Assembly: GCA_036642795.1 (NCBI GenBank)
Contig: JAVXTH010000009.1
Location: forward strand, 1 to 45,987
From: JAVXTH01 sp036642795
Lineage (GTDB): Bacteria > Bacillota_I > Bacilli_A > Erysipelotrichales > Erysipelotrichaceae
DNA: 45,987 nt
Reading direction: 5' to 3'
Every line of letters starts with the position of its first letter. The stretch's first letter is position 1. Of this stretch, positions 1 to 8,707 are shown one piece after another. The position numbers were made by a program, and so were the translations under genes. The notes below the pieces were generated by a model that was given only the letters and a program-made list of their open reading frames with translations, searched no databases and had not been told where the DNA came from.

Positions 1-2
1 CC

Positions 3-725
3 TATGTAGAAGATATTCTAGGTCCTAATCTATTTGATTATGGTTATGGACCATTCCGTTGGGTTTGTTTAAGTGGCAAAGAAAGTGATTTGGATATCAG
101 TGATCAAGCAGCAATGGATTGCATTGATAAAGATGCTCGTTATCAAGATTATGATAATTGGAAATGGATCCGTGATGCGAAAAAGAATAAATTAGTTGTC
201 GGTACCCAAGCAAGAATTCTTTACCAAGATGCCTTTGGCAGAATGAACATCGGGCTTAAGTTTAATGAATTAGTGCGCGAAGGAAAAGTTGGACCAATTA
301 TGATGGGACGTGATCATCATGATGTATCCGGTACCGATTCACCCTTCCGTGAAACAAGCAATATTAAAGATGGTTCACAATTTATGGCAGATATGTCAAC
401 CCAATGTTTCGCTGGTAACTGTGCGCGTGGAATGTCGATGGTTGCCTTACATAATGGTGGTGGCGTTGGTGTTGGTAAAGCCATCAATGGTGGTTTTGGT
501 TTAGTTTTAGATGGTTCAAAACGAGTGGATGAAATCCTTCATAATGCCATTTTATGGGATGTTATGGGAGGTGTTGCACGACGCAGTTGGGCCGGTAATC
601 CACATAGCGTTGAAACGGCATCAAAATATAATGAAATCATGAGTGAAACAGACAGCATTACAATGCCTTACATCGCAAGCAAGGACTTAGTAAAAGCTGT
701 TGTAGACAAGGAGTTTTCTAAATAA
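3..725 (+). CDS. hutU: Urocanate hydratase, C-terminal part (5' end outside window)
   Basis: Urocanase converts urocanate to imidazolonepropionate using tightly bound NAD, the second step of histidine breakdown in the cytoplasm. The reading frame is open from the first complete codon of the window, so only about 240 C-terminal residues are present. The visible part has the family blocks GYGPFRWVCLSG, DHHDVSG and FAGNCARGMSMVALHNGGGV; the cysteine in GNCARG is the family's conserved residue near the NAD. It is followed at once by ftcD: the TAA stop and the next ATG share one base (TAATG), which implies translational coupling. An internal ATG at 90 is not the true start, because the homology runs upstream of it without a break. 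Identification is secure. Confidence 0.95.
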   Translation, partial: YVEDILGPNLFDYGYGPFRWVCLSGKESDLDISDQAAMDCIDKDARYQDYDNWKWIRDAKKNKLVVGTQARILYQDAFGRMNIGLKFNELVREGKVGPIMMGRDHHDVSGTDSPFRETSNIKDGSQFMADMSTQCFAGNCARGMSMVALHNGGGVGVGKAINGGFGLVLDGSKRVDEILHNAILWDVMGGVARRSWAGNPHSVETASKYNEIMSETDSITMPYIASKDLVKAVVDKEFSK

Positions 726-1684
726 TGAGTAAAATTGTTGAATGTGTTCCTAATTATTCCATCTCCAAGGAATTAGATATTCTTGAGGAAATTGTTGCCC
801 CTTTTAAAAACAAAGAAAAGGTAACCTTAGTTAGTGTTGAACCCGATGAGAATTATAATCGCAGTGTTGTGAGTGTTGTGGGAGAACCCCAAGCAGTAAA
901 GGAAGCGATGGTTGAATCCGCAAAGATTGCGACCGCTAAAATTGATATGCGACTACATCACGGTGAACATAAACGGATGGGCGCCGTCGATGTCGTGCCG
1001 TTTATTCCAATCAGCGATATGAGCATCGAAGAAACAATTGCCCTAAGTGAAGAATGTGCTAAAGAGATGCATGAAGCCTGTGGTATCCCAATTTTCCTTT
1101 ATAACTTATCCGCAAAACGTGATCAATGTCGTAATTTACCCGATATTCGCAAAGGTGAGTTTGAAGGAATGAGTGAAAAACTGAAAGATCCATTCTGGAA
1201 ACCTGACTTTGGTGAAGCCTGCCATAGCAGTGCTGGGGTAACAGCCGTTGGTTGTCGTCCTTTCCTCATTGCTTTTAATATTGATTTAAAAACAACAGAA
1301 CGTCGCATTGCCGCAGCGATTGCCAAAGCCATTCGCTTTTCAAATGGTGGTTATCGCTACATCCAAGCCGGTCCCGCCGTTTTAGAAGATAAAGGCATTG
1401 TCCAGGTGACAATGAACGTGACCGATTACACTAAAACAAGTGTGTATCGTGCCTTTGAAGCCGTTAAAATGGAAGCAAAACGCTTCTCTTGTGATGTCAT
1501 TGGTAGTGAATTTATCGGTTTAATTTCACTTGCTTGTCTAAAAGATATCGTCGCTTATTATGAAGGCTTAGAAAGTGGCGATCAAGTGATGTATTCAATC
1601 AAAGAATGTGTAGCAATTGCGAATAAGAACTTACTTCTACATGATTTTGATGAAACGAAAGTGATTGACTCTTATGTCAAATAA
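725..1684 (+). CDS. ftcD: Glutamate formimidoyltransferase
   Basis: Transfers the formimino group of formiminoglutamate to tetrahydrofolate, releasing glutamate. At 319 residues it matches the transferase-only bacterial form; the mammalian enzyme is fused to a cyclodeaminase, which here is the separate gene two positions downstream. Recognisable features are the N-terminal MSKIVECVPNYS block and the HHGEHKRMGAVDVVPF segment around residues 78-95, which carries active-site histidines in the family. The start overlaps the hutU stop by one base and the 3' end overlaps the start of hutI, so all four genes are probably one transcript. Context and sequence agree. Confidence 0.95.
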   Translation: MSKIVECVPNYSISKELDILEEIVAPFKNKEKVTLVSVEPDENYNRSVVSVVGEPQAVKEAMVESAKIATAKIDMRLHHGEHKRMGAVDVVPFIPISDMSIEETIALSEECAKEMHEACGIPIFLYNLSAKRDQCRNLPDIRKGEFEGMSEKLKDPFWKPDFGEACHSSAGVTAVGCRPFLIAFNIDLKTTERRIAAAIAKAIRFSNGGYRYIQAGPAVLEDKGIVQVTMNVTDYTKTSVYRAFEAVKMEAKRFSCDVIGSEFIGLISLACLKDIVAYYEGLESGDQVMYSIKECVAIANKNLLLHDFDETKVIDSYVK

Positions 1685-2909
1685 GATTCAGCTCTATACA
1701 AATATCGCAAAGCTATACACCTTAAGTGGTGGCGTAGCAATTCAAGAACAATTGGAAGACGTTAAGATTATTAAAGATGCTTGGATGGCGATTAAAGCGG
1801 ATAAAATTCTTGCCATTGGCGAAGCTACCCACCCATTTCAAAGCGATGAAGAAGTTGATATCATTGATCTTCATCAACAAATTGTCCTTCCCGGCTTCGT
1901 CGATTCCCACACGCATTTAGTTTATGGGGGTTCAAGAAGCAATGAATATCAAATGAAAATAAGTGGCGTTCCCTATCTTGATATCTTAAAAGCAGGTGGT
2001 GGCATTTTCGCAAGTGTTAACGCTACACGCCTTGCAAGCTTTGAAACCCTTTATGAAAAAGCTTATGATACAGCAACCTATATGTTAGCCTGTGGGGTAA
2101 CTACATTAGAAGCAAAAAGTGGCTATGGTCTTGATAAAGAATGTGAATTAAAACAATTACGAGTGGTAAAGAAATTGAATGAAGAACTTCCGATTGATTT
2201 TATTTCAACTTTCTTGCCAGCTCATGCCATGCCAAAAGAGTTTTCTTCCCCCTCTGCCTATTTTAACTATGTTAAGGATGAAGTATTACCAATTGTAATG
2301 GAAGAAAAACTAGCTAGCTTCATGGATTGTTTTCTTGAAACTGGTGTATTCAGCGCAGACGAAGCTAAAGAAATATTAACGTATGGACAAAACGCTGGCT
2401 TGAAGATAAAAATTCATGTCGATGAAATTGCTTCCATCGGTGGCATTCCCCTAGCGTGTGAAATGAACGCAACCAGTGTTGAACACTGTATGGTGACAAC
2501 AAAAGCAGATATGAAAAACTTAGCGAATCATAAAATCACAACCATCTTACTACCAGCCACTTCATTTAATCTAGGCAGTGCTTATGCACATGCTCGTGAA
2601 ATGATTGATCAAGGAGTCATCCTTGCCCTTGCTAGTGATTATAATCCTGGTTCATGTCCTTGTAGTGATATGCTATGGATGCAAAGAATTGCTTCTAGAG
2701 GATTGAAGTTAACACCCAATCAAGTTCTAAGCATGGTTACAATTAACGCTGCTCATGCCCTTGAATTGGATGAAAGCATCGGTTCTTTGATTCCTAATAA
2801 ACAAGCTGATTTTATCGTAATGAACGTCGATAGTTTTGATGAAGTCATTGCGACCATGTGTAAAAACCCAATTAGTGCCGTCTATAAAAATGGCAGAAAG
2901 GTCGTATAA
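1674..2909 (+). CDS. hutI: Imidazolonepropionase
   Basis: Hydrolyses imidazolonepropionate to formiminoglutamate. It is an amidohydrolase-superfamily TIM-barrel metalloenzyme, as shown by the metal ligands in PGFVDSHTHLVYGG (HxH near residue 77), the IHVDE strand, and the late SDYNPGSCPCSD block with its aspartate. I place the start at ATG 1674 (411 residues). An in-frame TTG at 1665 would add three residues but has no better ribosome binding site. The gene overlaps the end of ftcD by 11 bases and has no strong Shine-Dalgarno sequence of its own, so it probably relies on coupling to ftcD translation. Confidence 0.94.
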   Translation: MSNKIQLYTNIAKLYTLSGGVAIQEQLEDVKIIKDAWMAIKADKILAIGEATHPFQSDEEVDIIDLHQQIVLPGFVDSHTHLVYGGSRSNEYQMKISGVPYLDILKAGGGIFASVNATRLASFETLYEKAYDTATYMLACGVTTLEAKSGYGLDKECELKQLRVVKKLNEELPIDFISTFLPAHAMPKEFSSPSAYFNYVKDEVLPIVMEEKLASFMDCFLETGVFSADEAKEILTYGQNAGLKIKIHVDEIASIGGIPLACEMNATSVEHCMVTTKADMKNLANHKITTILLPATSFNLGSAYAHAREMIDQGVILALASDYNPGSCPCSDMLWMQRIASRGLKLTPNQVLSMVTINAAHALELDESIGSLIPNKQADFIVMNVDSFDEVIATMCKNPISAVYKNGRKVV

Positions 2910-2911
2910 CA

Positions 2912-3544
2912 ATGTTAAGAGATTTAACAATCGAACAATTTTGTGATGAAGTAGATAGTTCTTCTCCAGCACCGGGAGGAGGCAGTGTGGCCGCCCTTGT
3001 GGCAACCCTTGGTATCTCATTAACCCGCATGTATGCACATCTATCGATTGGCAAGAAACGCTTCCTTGCACTTGATGAAACCATTCAAACTACTTTTATT
3101 GAAATATTTGAAGAATTAAAACCACTCCACAAACAATTAATGGCTGCGGTTGATGAAGATAGCAATGCTTATAATAATGTAATGAAAGCCATTAAAATGC
3201 CAAAAGAAACACAAGGCGAAATACTACTTCGAACTAAGGCAATGGATGAAGCAAACCACATTGCCATTCAAACTCCCTATCATGTAATGGAATTAGCCTA
3301 TCAAGCAATGCAACCCTTGGCACGTTTAATTCCTTATGGAAATAAGAATGCCATCAGTGATATTGGGGTTGGTATATTATTACTTGATACAGCCATTCAA
3401 AGTGCTGGTTATAATGTTCGCATCAACTTATCTTCACTTAACGAAAGTGAAAGTAAAGCTTGGGAAATTAAGATGAAAGATTTATTATCGAAAAGTAATG
3501 AATTAAAGACTTCCTTATTAAAAGAAATCGATCAATTTATGTAA
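2912..3544 (+). CDS. Formimidoyltetrahydrofolate cyclodeaminase
   Basis: Converts 5-formimino-THF to 5,10-methenyl-THF and ammonia, completing the tetrahydrofolate-dependent branch of histidine degradation. The 210-residue all-helical protein belongs to the FTCD C-terminal/cyclodeaminase family. The diagnostic N-terminal block is SSPAPGGGSVAALVATLG (residues 12-29), followed by long helices and a conserved asparagine-rich NKNAISDIGVG segment. It starts two bases after hutI ends. Some family members act as methenyl-THF cyclohydrolases, but placement directly behind hutU-ftcD-hutI argues for the histidine pathway. The gene ends in a strong terminator hairpin. Confidence 0.92.
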   Translation: MLRDLTIEQFCDEVDSSSPAPGGGSVAALVATLGISLTRMYAHLSIGKKRFLALDETIQTTFIEIFEELKPLHKQLMAAVDEDSNAYNNVMKAIKMPKETQGEILLRTKAMDEANHIAIQTPYHVMELAYQAMQPLARLIPYGNKNAISDIGVGILLLDTAIQSAGYNVRINLSSLNESESKAWEIKMKDLLSKSNELKTSLLKEIDQFM

Positions 3545-3546
3545 AG

Positions 3547-3577
3547 AAAGCATACCTTTAAGAAGGTATGCTTTTTA
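3547..3577 (+). terminator. Rho-independent terminator of the hut operon
   Basis: A 12-bp perfect stem (3547-3558 with 3563-3574) has a 4-base loop and runs into T residues on the plus strand. It lies three bases after the hut operon and against the end of the convergent ABC transporter gene. It may also slow minus-strand transcription, because the opposite strand has a T-rich flank. Confidence 0.85.
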
Positions 3578-5296
3578 GTTAGGAATCACTTTAAACTGTG
3601 AATGATATAATTCATAATATAAGGCTTTTTTTGTTAACAATTGTTCATGGGTTCCCTTTTCTTGAATCTCTCCATCCATAATCACAACAATTTCATCGGC
3701 ATTTTTAATCGTTGATAAACGATGTGCAACGACAATCGTTGTTCGACCGATACATAATTCATTCAGTGCATCTTGAATTAATACTTCCGTTGTATTATCC
3801 AAAGCACTGGTTGCTTCATCTAAGATTAAAATGGAAGGATTCTTTAAGAAAACTCGAGCAATCGATAAGCGCTGTTTTTGACCACCCGATAATTTAATTC
3901 CTCGCTCCCCAATATTGGTATCATAGCCATCAACCAACGTTTCAATATATTCATGAATATTAGCTCGTTTAGCGGCTAATATTATATCTTCTTCACTCGC
4001 ATTTAAATCTCCATAGGCAATGTTGTCACGGATGCTTCCCGAGAATAAGAATACATCTTGTTGAACAATGCCAATATTTGAGCGAAGCGATGAATAGGAT
4101 AAATCACAAATATTAGTTCCATCAATTTTAATTGAACCAGCATCTAGTTTATAAAAATGTGGGATTAAATGACAAATCGTAGTCTTACCACCACCACTTG
4201 GTCCAACCAAAGCTAACTTCTCGCCAGGCTTAATATGTAGATTAATATCTTTTAATACTTCTTTTCCATCTCCATAATTGAAATCCACATGATCAAAGAT
4301 AATCTCACCCTTTACTTTAGTTAAGGTAATCGCATTTGGATTTTCTTCTTCAATCTTTTCATCAATTAATTCACAAAAACGTTTAAATCCAGTCATTCCA
4401 TTTTGATACTGTTCCATAAAATCAATTAATTTTTTAATTGGAGATATAAACATATTGATAAATAACATATAAGCTACTAAATCACCATAATTAATGATTC
4501 CTTGATACGTATAAATTCCACCAGCCAGTAAAACGACAACATTTAATAAATCAATAATGAAGGCTGTTCCACTAAAGAATTGCGCCATTGCTTTATAAGC
4601 TGTTTCTCTTGCTTTCACAAAAGCATGATTACCAGCTTGAAATTTTTCTTCTTCAAATGCTTGATTCGTGAAAGCTTTGCTTACTCGAATTCCTGAAATA
4701 CTATTCTCTAAATTCGCATTTACGTCAGCTATTTTTACTCGGCTTACCATAAAAGCATCACTCATGCGTTTACGCATAAACATACTGAAATAGATTAAAA
4801 TGGGAATAAAGATAAAGATGATGATGGTCAACATTACATTAATCGTACATAAATAGAAAAAAGCACCAATCATCATCACAACCGAAACAAAGATATTCTC
4901 TGGGCCATGATGTGCTAATTCTGAAATATCCATTAAATCATTGATCATTCTAGACATGATATTACCTGTTTCATGTTCATCATAATAAGAAAATGGTAAT
5001 TTCTGTAGATGTGAAAATACTTCTTTTCGCATATCTGCTTGCATATAAACACCAACCAAATGTCCATAGTATTGAACAAAGTAACCTAATAACATTTTAA
5101 TGATATAAATACCAATTAAGACAAGGGCAAAGGTAAGTAATAATTTTATATTCTTATTTGGAATATAATCATTTAACATATTACGTGTAATCATCGGATA
5201 AAACAAATCACAAACCGCCACAAAGAAAGCAGCAATCATATCCAACGTAAATAATAAACGATGTGGTTTATAATACGCAATGAATCGTTTCAACAT
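3575..5296 (-). CDS. ABC exporter, fused membrane and ATPase domains (LmrA/MsbA type)
   Basis: A 573-residue half-transporter expected to work as a homodimer or heterodimer exporting drugs, lipids or peptides. Residues 1-320 form the six-helix exporter membrane domain. The ATPase domain follows, with Walker A GPSGGGKT at 365-372, signature LSGGQ at 469-473, Walker B and D-loop ILILDEATSALD ending at 500, and the VVAHRL switch histidine. All catalytic residues are intact, so a homodimer is possible. I chose ATG 5296, which has an AGGAGG site at 5301-5307; a longer frame reaching 5365 lies inside the upstream gene. It follows the threonine aldolase by 22 bases, so the two probably share a transcript. 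The substrate cannot be told. Confidence 0.9.
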   Translation of the reverse strand: MLKRFIAYYKPHRLLFTLDMIAAFFVAVCDLFYPMITRNMLNDYIPNKNIKLLLTFALVLIGIYIIKMLLGYFVQYYGHLVGVYMQADMRKEVFSHLQKLPFSYYDEHETGNIMSRMINDLMDISELAHHGPENIFVSVVMMIGAFFYLCTINVMLTIIIFIFIPILIYFSMFMRKRMSDAFMVSRVKIADVNANLENSISGIRVSKAFTNQAFEEEKFQAGNHAFVKARETAYKAMAQFFSGTAFIIDLLNVVVLLAGGIYTYQGIINYGDLVAYMLFINMFISPIKKLIDFMEQYQNGMTGFKRFCELIDEKIEEENPNAITLTKVKGEIIFDHVDFNYGDGKEVLKDINLHIKPGEKLALVGPSGGGKTTICHLIPHFYKLDAGSIKIDGTNICDLSYSSLRSNIGIVQQDVFLFSGSIRDNIAYGDLNASEEDIILAAKRANIHEYIETLVDGYDTNIGERGIKLSGGQKQRLSIARVFLKNPSILILDEATSALDNTTEVLIQDALNELCIGRTTIVVAHRLSTIKNADEIVVIMDGEIQEKGTHEQLLTKKALYYELYHSQFKVIPN

Positions 5297-5318
5297 CGGC
5301 TGCCTCCTTTCTAATACT

Positions 5319-6347
5319 TTATTTAAGGATCTTTTCACAATCCAATAAAAATTCATCAACAACACTCATGGGTGTAGCCCATGAAGTAACAAAGCGCATC
5401 GCATAATGCGTTGCATCCATCTTTTCCCAATCTTGGAATTGATATTTCTTTACTAATTCACGAATGGTTTCAATCTTTAAAATCGGAAAGATTTGATTCG
5501 TCGTTGTTTCCACAAAAAAACTTACGCCTAGCTTCTTTAATCCTGCTTGCATTTTTTGCGCACAAGCATTCGCATGTTTTGCGCAATCAAAAAAAGTATC
5601 ATCTTTTAATAAAGTGTAAAACTGTAAACCTAATAATCTACCTTTGGCAAGCATTCCTCCACGTTGTTTGATATTGTAACGGAATTCTTTTTTTAGTTGT
5701 TCCTTTACGATCACACAAGCTTCTCCAAACAAAGCTCCATTTTTAGTTCCACCAATATAGAATACATCGACGATTTGAGCAATTTGGGATAGACTTAAAT
5801 CATTATCACTTGCGGTTAAGGCAGCTCCAAGACGTGCCCCATCCATAAAGAAAGATAAATCATATTGATTACAAACACTGCGCAATGCGACTAATTCTTT
5901 TAAGGTATAAATCGTTCCAATTTCGGTTGCATTGGATATATAAATCATCGCTGGTTTCACCATATGTTCATCATTATGTTGTTTCACAATCGCTTCCACA
6001 TCTTCAGGAAGTAATTTCCCATTATGAGCTGGCGCAACCAGCACTTTATGTCCCGTCGCTTCAATTGCTCCGGTTTCATGTACATTGATATGACCACTCG
6101 CACACGCAATAACCGCTTCATAAGGACGCAAGATTGAGGCAATAATGGTTTGATTTGCTTGGGTTCCCCCAACAAAGAAATGTACATCCACATCTTCTCG
6201 TGAAATCACACGTTTGATAATATCACGCGCTGCTTCACAATCCTCGTCAAGGCCATAACCATCACTCTGTTTCATATTTGTTTGATTGAGGGCTTCCATT
6301 ATTTGTGGACAAGCACCTTCACTATAATCATTTTTAAAACTATACAT
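5319..6347 (-). CDS. ltaE: Low-specificity L-threonine aldolase
   Basis: A PLP enzyme of fold type I that splits threonine or allo-threonine into glycine and acetaldehyde. The 342-residue protein opens with the family's SFKNDYSEGACPQIMEAL block. It has the HETGA segment near 90, the PLP-contacting DGARLG at 169-174, and the Schiff-base lysine (K202) in IGGTKNGALFGEA. The start ATG at 6347 has a GGTGGA-type binding site about 4-10 bases upstream; the ATG at 6365 would add six residues with poorer support. It is first in an operon with the ABC exporter. Its promoter carries an inverted repeat over the -35 box, suggesting repressor control. Confidence 0.9.
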   Translation of the reverse strand: MYSFKNDYSEGACPQIMEALNQTNMKQSDGYGLDEDCEAARDIIKRVISREDVDVHFFVGGTQANQTIIASILRPYEAVIACASGHINVHETGAIEATGHKVLVAPAHNGKLLPEDVEAIVKQHNDEHMVKPAMIYISNATEIGTIYTLKELVALRSVCNQYDLSFFMDGARLGAALTASDNDLSLSQIAQIVDVFYIGGTKNGALFGEACVIVKEQLKKEFRYNIKQRGGMLAKGRLLGLQFYTLLKDDTFFDCAKHANACAQKMQAGLKKLGVSFFVETTTNQIFPILKIETIRELVKKYQFQDWEKMDATHYAMRFVTSWATPMSVVDEFLLDCEKILK

Positions 6348-6371
6348 AGATCCACCTACTTTCATTTAATT

Positions 6372-6400
6372 ATTATAATCTTTATTCTTACAATTGTCAT
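6372..6400 (-). promoter_or_regulatory. Sigma-A promoter of ltaE-ABC operon
   Basis: On the minus strand, -35 ATGACA (6395-6400) and a perfect -10 TATAAT (6372-6377) are separated by 17 bases, about 25 bases upstream of the ltaE start. The -35 hexamer lies within one arm of the inverted repeat at 6392-6418. Confidence 0.65.
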
Positions 6401-6418
6401 GTGTATCCCATGACAATT
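6392..6418. promoter_or_regulatory. Inverted repeat overlapping the ltaE -35 box (candidate operator)
   Basis: Two perfect 10-base arms (AATTGTCATG and CATGACAATT) are separated by 7 bases. Neither side has the T-run of a terminator, and the left arm covers the promoter -35. This placement fits a dimeric repressor site. The regulator is unknown. Confidence 0.55.
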
Positions 6419-6458
6419 ATAAGAAAACACTTATGTTTTCGGGTGTTTAACCTTTAGA

Positions 6459-6487
6459 AAGGAATACTTCTCAGTATTCCTTATTTT
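6459..6487. terminator. Hairpin after the FakA-like module gene, probable terminator
   Basis: A 10-bp stem (6459-6468 with 6473-6482) with a 4-base loop lies about 30 bases beyond the end of the minus-strand gene ending at 6513. The T-run is better on the plus strand (ATTTTT) than on the minus strand, so its strength as a minus-strand terminator is uncertain. Confidence 0.45.
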
Positions 6488-6512
6488 TAATCATTTGAAT
6501 TATTAAACTTAC

Positions 6513-6764
6513 TTAACCTTGTAGTCCTTTTGATTGGCGTTCCATATCTTCAATGACAATGTCATAAATTTCACCAATAGTAGAACAATACGCTAAGATT
6601 TCCCATGGCGTATTTGTATGAAAATGAATTTTAATTAATTCTTCATCCCCTACTGCTAACAAACAATCACCTTTAAAATGCTCTCTAAAATAATCGTTGA
6701 TCGCATCTTCATTTAAATCTTTTCCTTCAATTAATAATTGTGTATCATATTTAAATTCTAACAT
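6513..6764 (-). CDS. Stand-alone FakA C-terminal-like module
   Basis: An 83-residue soluble protein. The segment GDCLLAVGDEELIKIHFHTNTPWEIL, followed by GEIYDIVIEDMERQ, resembles the C-terminal part of the fatty-acid kinase subunit FakA/YloV (DAK-related family), where a similar GDSLLV..DELAKVHIH..PG block precedes KIENMREQ. Here the DhaL-like ATP-binding domain and the middle domain of FakA are absent, so the protein cannot be a kinase by itself. ATG 6764 is chosen because AAGGAGG lies just upstream (6771-6779); 20 extra codons upstream overlap the promoter. It has its own promoter and is flanked by hairpins, so it is a single-gene transcript. Function unknown; a ligand-binding or accessory role is a guess. 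Confidence 0.7.
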   Translation of the reverse strand: MLEFKYDTQLLIEGKDLNEDAINDYFREHFKGDCLLAVGDEELIKIHFHTNTPWEILAYCSTIGEIYDIVIEDMERQSKGLQG

Positions 6765-6796
6765 AGCGTTCGCCTCCTTAAACCTATCTTTACTAA

Positions 6797-6824
6797 AGTA
6801 TAGCACTTTTAATAAACTAAACAA
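6797..6824 (-). promoter_or_regulatory. Promoter of the FakA-like module gene
   Basis: Minus strand: -35 TTGTTT (6819-6824), 16-base spacer, -10 TATACT (6797-6802) preceded by TGC, giving an extended -10. The Shine-Dalgarno sequence and ATG follow within about 35 bases. Confidence 0.6.
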
Positions 6825-6854
6825 TAAAAAATCACTAGGAACAATTCCTAGTGA
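6825..6854 (-). terminator. Terminator of the PEPCK-like gene
   Basis: Minus-strand hairpin with a perfect 10-bp stem (6832-6841 with 6845-6854), a 3-base loop and a run of six T after it. It starts five bases beyond the stop of the gene at 6860 and separates it from the next promoter. Confidence 0.85.
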
Positions 6855-6859
6855 CTCGT

Positions 6860-8554
6860 TTAATCTTTTTCAATGAAAGCTAGTAACTGCTGTGCTGCAA
6901 TATTTAAACCTTCACGATTTTCTCTTGAGAAACCTAAATGCGTAAAGATCTCACCGACAAAGATATGATTCTTCTTTAATTCCGCAAATACTTCATCAAT
7001 GATTTTTCCACATAATTCTTGTTGCTGCATCGGTCCAAATGGATTCGCAAAATAAGTTGTTGAGATTCCTACTTCTTGGGTTGTTCCCAGTGCCATTCGC
7101 TTACCTAATGTATAAATTGCTTTAGCCTCTTCAATATCATCAATCTCACGAATACCATTTTTATCATCGTAGTTATTCGCATAAACAAACATATCAATCT
7201 TATGATTGCTTGCCACTACCTCATAAGGGGCAGCAGGTGTGATAACACGGGCATTTAAGGAGTCTGGATTCATAAAGATACTACGATCCATATCACGATA
7301 AGGGGTGCCTTTATCTAAGTCATCCAAACGAATGAAAGCACCAATTTCAGTTCCCTGTCCAAATGGTACACCATCTTCTAAGTGAATGCTTCCCATATCA
7401 TCAAAGACAACTTCTAAATCACGGATGGAATCATTACCAAGTGCTCGTAAAGCTTCAATGGATTCACTTTTGCCAGCTCCAGAATCTCCCATCAACATAA
7501 TTCCTTTGCGTTTTCCATTCTTTAACGTAACATTCACAAAGGCTCCATGAATTGGTAACCAACCTTTTGCCATCATCGCAAGATTATGCAACGTTAATGA
7601 CATTTTTTTAATATAACCAAAGTACTCAATGCGCTCATGATAAGAAACACAACCAATCCAAATTGATTCTTCTTCATCAAAGTGGAAGGTACATTCATTG
7701 CGATTATCTTCATTACCAAACAAACAAATTAAATCTGGTTTGCGTTTACATTCTTCATCACTAGCTAATTCAAATAAATTCGCTAAGGAAATTCCACTTG
7801 AAATAAAATCACGATGTAGATAAATAAAGGCTAACAATGAACCAATCTTACATGGATAACAGAACCAAGTATCTTTATTTCCAGTAAAACTAGCAATTGG
7901 ATTATCATCACGTTGATCAAAAGAACCAATTCGTTTGTTTGATTTAGGATGTAAGATCATCGGTGTTCTAAGCATCACGGAATCAATAAAGGGAATACCT
8001 TTTAATCCATCGTATTTAGTGGATAATTTAAGTGGATTATTACGTAATGCCACACATGCATTGGTACCTGCTTGTAATTGACGATATACGCTATTATTAC
8101 GACCTTGTACCTTTTGTTCAAGCTTACGATATAAGCCTCGAATTAAATCATTAAATGTTGTATCTGCATCAATAAAACTTGATTCTTGAACCGCATGACC
8201 TTTTCCTGAATTAATGATGGAGAAGCGTTGGTGCTGCTTCCAAAAGTTATATAATTCTTCAATGAAATTTAATAATTTTCCTTTATCATTTAAATAAGAA
8301 CTATCAATTTCATCTAAATTCAAAATAGTTAACTGACGAAATAATTTACATAATTCAAAATTAGCTTCACGAGCATTCTTACCATTTAAAGCATAATAAT
8401 AAAGATCCACATTAAAATCTTGTAAGTAATCAATATAAATACGAACAAAGTTTTTAAAAGTTGCGGAATTCATAAGTCCATCAAAGGTTCTAGCATATGA
8501 TGCGCTATAGTTTACAATGGCTAAATCTTTATTTAAATATAATGATTCTTTCAT
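6860..8554 (-). CDS. PEPCK/HPr-kinase superfamily P-loop protein
   Basis: A 564-residue soluble protein. Residues 334-396 read like the core of HPr kinase and PEP carboxykinase: a histidine-glycine strand (PIHGAF), the P-loop MGDSGAGKSES at 355-365, and a metal-binding FDDMG at 394-398. The C-terminal part (GTEIGAFIRLDDL, RVITP, then a GTT..VG..TTYFANPFGP stretch near 490-507) resembles the nucleotide and metal-binding lobe of ATP-dependent PEPCK. The N-terminal 330 residues are not recognised, and I cannot find the standard PEPCK oxaloacetate-binding arginine pattern, so the reaction is uncertain. AGGAGG precedes ATG 8554. The gene stands alone with its own terminator. It could be an atypical PEPCK or a protein or small-molecule kinase. 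Confidence 0.7.
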   Translation of the reverse strand: MKESLYLNKDLAIVNYSASYARTFDGLMNSATFKNFVRIYIDYLQDFNVDLYYYALNGKNAREANFELCKLFRQLTILNLDEIDSSYLNDKGKLLNFIEELYNFWKQHQRFSIINSGKGHAVQESSFIDADTTFNDLIRGLYRKLEQKVQGRNNSVYRQLQAGTNACVALRNNPLKLSTKYDGLKGIPFIDSVMLRTPMILHPKSNKRIGSFDQRDDNPIASFTGNKDTWFCYPCKIGSLLAFIYLHRDFISSGISLANLFELASDEECKRKPDLICLFGNEDNRNECTFHFDEEESIWIGCVSYHERIEYFGYIKKMSLTLHNLAMMAKGWLPIHGAFVNVTLKNGKRKGIMLMGDSGAGKSESIEALRALGNDSIRDLEVVFDDMGSIHLEDGVPFGQGTEIGAFIRLDDLDKGTPYRDMDRSIFMNPDSLNARVITPAAPYEVVASNHKIDMFVYANNYDDKNGIREIDDIEEAKAIYTLGKRMALGTTQEVGISTTYFANPFGPMQQQELCGKIIDEVFAELKKNHIFVGEIFTHLGFSRENREGLNIAAQQLLAFIEKD

Positions 8555-8641
8555 ATTGGCCTCCTATATTCGTAAAGAATAATAATACTTTCTTATTATA
8601 CTATACATTAGATGATGAAAAAAGCGTTAACGACAAAAAAA

Positions 8642-8670
8642 AGTAAAGTAAGCGCATAACTTACTTTACT
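8642..8670 (-). terminator. Terminator of the 116-residue membrane protein gene
   Basis: Minus-strand hairpin with a perfect 11-bp stem (8642-8652 with 8660-8670), a 7-base loop, then a run of T (A-run 8634-8641 on the plus strand). Confidence 0.85.
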
Positions 8671-8707
8671 CCTATACAAATAATTCAAAATGTTTCTTAA
8701 TGCTGAA

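Noticed and set aside
2727..3084. Minus-strand frames opposite hutI and the cyclodeaminase
   Set aside because: They overlap two secure genes and have no ribosome binding site.
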